Shown: positions 7,341 through 8,775 of the stretch, in pieces
Layout of the letters: every line of letters begins with the position of its first letter
Numbering within the stretch: the stretch's first letter is position 1
DNA from: Phycisphaerae bacterium
GTDB taxonomy: Bacteria > Planctomycetota > Phycisphaerae > UBA1845 > Fen-1342
NCBI GenBank assembly: GCA_026984555.1
Contig: JALSRY010000603.1
Location: 1-8,775, forward strand
Length of the DNA: 8,775 bases
Direction: 5' to 3'
Made by a program: the position numbers and the translations under genes
The notes under the pieces: model-generated
Told to the model about the DNA's origin: nothing
The model's input: only the letters and a program-made list of their open reading frames with translations
Database searches by the model: none

Positions 7341-7342
7341 CC

Positions 7343-7361
7343 CGCGGCTACCATCGCCGCG
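7343..7361 (-). other. Hairpin (6-bp perfect stem, 7-base loop) in the nuoI-nuoJ gap
   Basis: CGCGGC (7343-7348 on the plus strand) pairs perfectly with GCCGCG (7356-7361) around a seven-base loop. It sits directly next to the candidate -35 element. No T-run follows on the minus strand, so it is not a typical intrinsic terminator; it could be an RNA stem, an operator-like inverted repeat, or chance in GC-rich DNA. Confidence 0.4.
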
Positions 7362-7425
7362 CCGGCCGGACTCCCCGCGCTGCGCGCCGATTGTCCGCAC
7401 CGCCCCCCCGGTCCGCCGCGAGAAC

Positions 7426-8016
7426 TCAAATCTGCTCCTCCGCATTCGGCCGAGCCACGTCCTGGCTCTGGCCGCCGGTGAGGGCGTAGTCGGTCACCGG
7501 CGGATTCTTGCGCGGCTTTTCGTCCTTGGTCTGGTCGTACACCGCCAGCAGCTTTTCCTTGTCGAAGATCATTTCCTGCCGACTGCGGCCGACCAGCTCG
7601 TAGTGCGGCGTAAGCTCGATCGCGTCGCACGGGCACGCCTCTTCGCACATGCCACAATAGATGCAACGCAGCTCGTCGATATCGAACTTGACCGGGTATT
7701 TTTCGCGGTCGGGCCAGGGGGCTTCGCCGGCCTCGATGTGGATGCAGTGCGCCGGGCAGGCCGTGCTGCACATGAAACACGCGACGCAGGCCACCCGCCC
7801 CTCCGGATCCTTGTTGAGCCGGTGCACCCCCCGGTAGGTCTCCACGCGCAACTCGCGCTTTTGCTCCGGGTACTGTTTGACCACCGCATTGCGGCGCTTG
7901 GTGTCGAACATGTGCCGCAACGTCGTCTTGAGCCCATCGACGATCTGCGGCCAGTAGAACCGCTCGGCGGTACCCAGCGGTGGCTGATCCACGACCATGA
8001 CATCTTCGTCACGCAT
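7426..8016 (-). CDS. nuoI: NADH-quinone oxidoreductase subunit I (2x[4Fe-4S] ferredoxin-type)
   Basis: The 196-residue product is the peripheral-arm subunit that holds the N6a and N6b [4Fe-4S] clusters and passes electrons from NuoG to NuoB on the way to quinone. Two ferredoxin motifs are visible: C77-x2-C80-x2-C83-x3-C87-P and C118-x2-C121-x2-C124-x3-C128-P, the standard spacing. Two extra cysteines, C91 and C130, lie just after each motif (CPAHC and CPC). An N-terminal amphipathic segment (PQIVDGLKTTLRHMF, about 23-37) fits the membrane-surface helix of the family. After about residue 165 the tail is polar and likely flexible. The ATG at 8016 has GAGGA seven bases upstream; ATG 7998 would be an alternative without such a site. 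It lies 48 bases after nuoH and is separated from nuoJ by an unusually large gap. Confidence 0.97.
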   Translation of the reverse strand: MRDEDVMVVDQPPLGTAERFYWPQIVDGLKTTLRHMFDTKRRNAVVKQYPEQKRELRVETYRGVHRLNKDPEGRVACVACFMCSTACPAHCIHIEAGEAPWPDREKYPVKFDIDELRCIYCGMCEEACPCDAIELTPHYELVGRSRQEMIFDKEKLLAVYDQTKDEKPRKNPPVTDYALTGGQSQDVARPNAEEQI

Positions 8017-8023
8017 GACGCAG

Positions 8024-8028
8024 TCCTC
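8024..8028 (-). promoter_or_regulatory. Ribosome binding site of nuoI
   Basis: GAGGA on the minus strand lies seven bases before ATG 8016, favouring this start over the in-frame ATG at 7998. The rest of the 48-base nuoH-nuoI gap shows nothing else that I can name. Confidence 0.65.
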
Positions 8029-8064
8029 GAACGCTTTCCACGCGTCGGCCGCCGCTCGGGCCGC

Positions 8065-8775
8065 CTAGCGGGTTACATGCCCCGGCAAGACTTCGACCGG
8101 CGGCAGGTTGTCCTGCCGGCCGCTGACCGGCGTGCGGGCCCGCGAGGCTACCCACAACGCCACTGCCAGCACGATCGCATCGACGATGATGCTCGGCAGG
8201 AACTTGTCCTGCCAGCCCGGAACCGCCAGCAGCCCCGTCGCGAACAACAACGCCATGCCGATCGGGATCATTCCCTTCCACGCCAGGCGCATGAGTTGAT
8301 CGAAGCGGAAACGCGGCAGTGTCCAGCGGATCCACATGAAGAAGAACAGCAGCGCGATCACTTTCGCCCAGTAGACCGCGAATTTGATGATCGCCGCCCA
8401 CCAGGCGTGGTTCTCCACACCCGGCAAGCCCCAGAAGTGCCAGCCGCCGAGAAACAACGCCACGATCACCGCACTGCCGGTGACCATGTGGGCGTACTCG
8501 GCCAGGAAGAACATCGCGAACTTCATCGAGCTGTACTCGGTATGAAATCCGCCGACCAGCTCCTGCTCGCATTCGGCGAGGTCGAAGGGCGTGCGGTTGG
8601 TTTCGGCGAATGCCACCACCAGCACGAGCATGAACGCCAGCGGGTGCAAAAAGACGTTCCACACGCCCGAGGCCGCTTGCTGGTTCACGATGACTTCGAG
8701 TCGCAGGGTGCCCGCGACCAGCAGGATCACCAGCAACGCCAGTCCCAGCGGAACCTCGTAGCTGACCATCTGGGC
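8065..8775 (-). CDS. nuoH: NADH-quinone oxidoreductase subunit H (5' end outside window)
   Basis: The last 236 codons of NuoH are visible; the frame is open through the right edge, beginning AQMVSYEVPLG, so the ATG at 8767-8769 is internal rather than the start. NuoH (ND1 homologue) anchors the peripheral arm and forms part of the quinone chamber. The family signature is clear: AETNRTPFDLAECEQELVGG and FHTEYSSMKFAMFFLAEY (residues 57-94 of the visible part), with the acidic series E58, D65, E68, E70, E72, E80 that lines the quinone/proton-coupling region. A second conserved stretch, MWIRWTLPRFRFDQLM, lies at 147-162. About six to seven hydrophobic helices are visible. E. coli NuoH has 325 residues, so roughly 100-200 N-terminal residues are missing. 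The C-terminus (after about 200) is a short polar tail ending in TAG. Confidence 0.97.
   Translation of the reverse strand, partial: AQMVSYEVPLGLALLVILLVAGTLRLEVIVNQQAASGVWNVFLHPLAFMLVLVVAFAETNRTPFDLAECEQELVGGFHTEYSSMKFAMFFLAEYAHMVTGSAVIVALFLGGWHFWGLPGVENHAWWAAIIKFAVYWAKVIALLFFFMWIRWTLPRFRFDQLMRLAWKGMIPIGMALLFATGLLAVPGWQDKFLPSIIVDAIVLAVALWVASRARTPVSGRQDNLPPVEVLPGHVTR

Larger units (their letters stand above)
7206..7425 (-). other. nuoI-nuoJ intergenic gap, 220 bases
   Basis: This is the largest gap in the window and interrupts an otherwise compact operon. I see no convincing gene in it. The longest in-gene-like stretch on the minus strand that starts with ATG is a 19-codon frame (ATG near 7354 to a TGA near 7295) without a ribosome binding site. 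The sequence is very GC-rich, with G-runs on the minus strand near 7402-7408, a 6-bp hairpin at 7343-7361 and a weak promoter-like pair at 7312-7340. Confidence 0.8.

Noticed and set aside
6202..7341. 379-codon minus-strand frame that would fuse a long N-terminal part to NuoK
   Set aside because: Only its last 103 codons resemble a protein (NuoK). The upstream part is Arg/Gly/Ala-rich and overlaps nuoJ in another frame.
7295..7780. 161-codon minus-strand frame covering the end of nuoI and part of the gap
   Set aside because: It is out of frame with the ferredoxin motifs of nuoI and shows Arg-rich shadow composition; the part in the gap is only about 40 codons and has no ribosome site.
7991..7998. 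Alternative nuoI start at ATG 7998
   Set aside because: The upstream ATG at 8016 has a good GAGGA at proper spacing, whereas the later ATG has none.

Overview
This window is the distal part of a bacterial respiratory complex I (NADH-quinone oxidoreductase, nuo) operon, read entirely from the minus strand. The order of transcription, from high to low coordinates, is nuoH (5' end outside the window) - nuoI - nuoJ - nuoK - nuoL - nuoM - nuoN. A divergent-function gene follows in the same direction: the first 219 codons of a permease of the SO_0444 / ArsP-like family (predicted Cu/Zn-type metal efflux), whose 3' end runs off the left edge. No RNA genes, mobile elements, CRISPR arrays or attachment sites are visible.

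The DNA is GC-rich (roughly two thirds G+C by eye). The gene order is the classical bacterial one. NuoI carries a CVACFMCSTACPAHC / CIYCGMCEEACPCDAI pair of cluster motifs, a style I associate with Planctomycetota and with some Myxococcota, Acidobacteriota and Verrucomicrobiota rather than with enterobacteria. A planctomycete-like organism is my best guess, but it is an inference from motif style and not a phylogenetic result.

Layout: 8065-8775 nuoH (quinone-site membrane subunit, partial); 7426-8016 nuoI (two [4Fe-4S] clusters, N6a/N6b); 7206-7425 a 220-base gap with a hairpin and a weak promoter-like pair; 6513-7205 nuoJ; 6202-6513 nuoK; 4058-6199 nuoL; 2313-4040 nuoM; 715-2310 nuoN; 1-657 permease. 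From nuoJ to nuoN the genes are packed tightly. nuoJ and nuoK share one base, nuoK/nuoL and nuoM/nuoN are 2 bases apart, and nuoL/nuoM are 17 bases apart, which suggests translational coupling. nuoL starts with TTG and nuoN with GTG; both starts are supported by Shine-Dalgarno sequences inside the preceding gene.

Together NuoH and NuoI take electrons from the peripheral arm to quinone, and NuoH, J, K, L, M and N form the proton-translocating membrane arm. The key lysine/glutamate residues of the antiporter-like subunits are present, so the complex looks functional. I found no new biological system. The features that stand out are lineage-type elaborations: a polar C-terminal tail on NuoM that contains a strong hairpin and has different codon use, a His/Glu-rich insertion in NuoL, an N-terminal two-helix extension on NuoJ, the nuoI-nuoJ gap, and a metal permease placed directly behind the operon.
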